Source: Falsiroseomonas sp. (GTDB lineage Bacteria > Pseudomonadota > Alphaproteobacteria > Acetobacterales > Acetobacteraceae). Taken from it: a stretch of 42,706 nt of DNA. Position 1 is the stretch's first letter, and every line of letters starts with the position of its first letter. The notes under the pieces are model-generated. The model was not told where the DNA came from and made no database searches. It saw nothing but the letters and a program-made list of their open reading frames with translations. Where the stretch lies: positions 1 to 42,706 of the forward strand of contig NZ_JAUYTS010000123.1 in assembly GCF_030695085.1 (NCBI RefSeq). Direction: 5' to 3'. Position numbers and translations under genes: made by a program. This document shows positions 42,236-42,706 of the stretch, one piece after another.

Positions 42236-42706
42236 TTGTCGCTGGACCAGCTCGAATCCCGCCTGCGCCAGGATCTCGCCACGCTGAACCTGCCGCCGGC
42301 CAATTGGGTGCCGCCGCGGCCGGATGGGGCGCTGGATGTGCTGGTGCTCGGCGGCGGCATGCTCGGCCTGTCCGCCAGCTTCGCGCTGACGCGACTCGGC
42401 ATCACCCACCACCGGGTGCTGGAGGCGGCGCCGGCGGGGCGAGAAGGCCCGTGGGTCACCTATGCCCGGATGCAGACGCTGCGATCGCCCAAGCACCTGG
42501 TGGGGCCGGCGCAGGACATCCCTTCGCTGACCTTCCGCGCCTGGTACACGGCGCAGCATGGCGAGCCGGGCTGGCAGGCGCTGGGCAAGATCCCGCGCGC
42601 GATGTGGCAGGACTACCTGGTCTGGCTGCGCCGCGTGCTGGCGCTGCCGGTCACCAACGGCGTCACCGCCACGCGCATCCGCCGTGGCCGGGACGGGCTG
42701 GTGGCG
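42236..42706 (+). CDS. FAD/NAD(P)-dependent oxidoreductase, N-terminal part
   Basis: This open frame runs off the window; 157 residues are visible. The FAD-binding Rossmann motif VLGGGMLGLSASFAL lies near residues 37-51, followed by GREGPWVTYARMQTLRSPKHLVGPA, a pattern typical of flavin-containing monooxygenase-like proteins of unknown substrate. A TTG start at 42236 is proposed: GGAGAATT precedes it by 8-12 nt, and no ATG or GTG in frame lies closer. The conserved LPPANWVPP leader supports this N-terminus. It is divergent from the imu operon. Confidence 0.85.
   Translation, partial: MSLDQLESRLRQDLATLNLPPANWVPPRPDGALDVLVLGGGMLGLSASFALTRLGITHHRVLEAAPAGREGPWVTYARMQTLRSPKHLVGPAQDIPSLTFRAWYTAQHGEPGWQALGKIPRAMWQDYLVWLRRVLALPVTNGVTATRIRRGRDGLVA

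Overview
The window is a very GC-rich, tightly packed stretch of bacterial chromosome, with almost every gene starting within a few bases of its neighbour. It looks like an alphaproteobacterium, most probably a Roseomonas-type member of the Acetobacteraceae. The reasons are the split ATP synthase (an F0 operon atpI-B-E-F'-F without the F1 genes), several orphan Bug/TctC-type solute-binding proteins without their membrane partners, the imuA-imuB-dnaE2 mutagenesis cassette behind an alphaproteobacterial-type LexA box, and the overlapping pssA/psd pair. No rRNA, tRNA, insertion sequence, phage or CRISPR array was seen. The taxonomic call is inference from gene content; no ribosomal marker is present.

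Layout. 1-1.2 kb: 3' end of smc. 1.3-4.2 kb: a secreted molybdopterin-oxidoreductase-fold protein paired with a membrane PAS-GGDEF-EAL protein (c-di-GMP turnover). 4.2-7.3 kb: a Bug binding protein and an ABC exporter. 7.4-10 kb: the F0 ATP synthase operon, closed by a hairpin terminator. 10-15 kb: a peptide-type ABC binding protein, ilvE, a minimal zinc metallopeptidase, a pterin dehydratase and a LivJ-type binding protein. 15-20.6 kb: a Bug protein divergent from a cysteine-type sulfatase, followed by a sugar ABC importer (binding protein plus two permeases, no ATPase). 20.7-22.6 kb: a flavin reductase, a DUF3047 protein and a GNAT acetyltransferase on the minus strand. 22.7-26.2 kb: a four-gene acyl-CoA operon (two class-I CoA-transferase-fold subunits, a class-III CoA-transferase and an unrecognised protein). 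26.3-30 kb: an EamA transporter, a tyrosine-phosphatase-like protein, a DUF427 protein, and pssA and psd for phosphatidylethanolamine synthesis. 30-36 kb: a large alanine-rich LysM protein, two Bug proteins, a double cold-shock-domain protein with its own promoter and terminator, and a hydroxyacid dehydrogenase. 36.2-42 kb: dnaE2-imuB-imuA (SOS mutagenesis). 42.2 kb to the end: the start of an FAD-dependent oxidoreductase.

The main theme is uptake and processing of small carboxylates, sugars and acyl-CoAs, together with housekeeping modules for energy, phospholipids, chromosome organisation and damage tolerance. The items most worth a second look are: a palindromic intergenic element present in two related copies inside two different operons; a class-I CoA-transferase-like pair that seems to lack the catalytic glutamate; a molybdopterin-fold protein apparently without the metal-binding cysteine next to a c-di-GMP enzyme; and a 24-bp in-frame duplication at a translational start.
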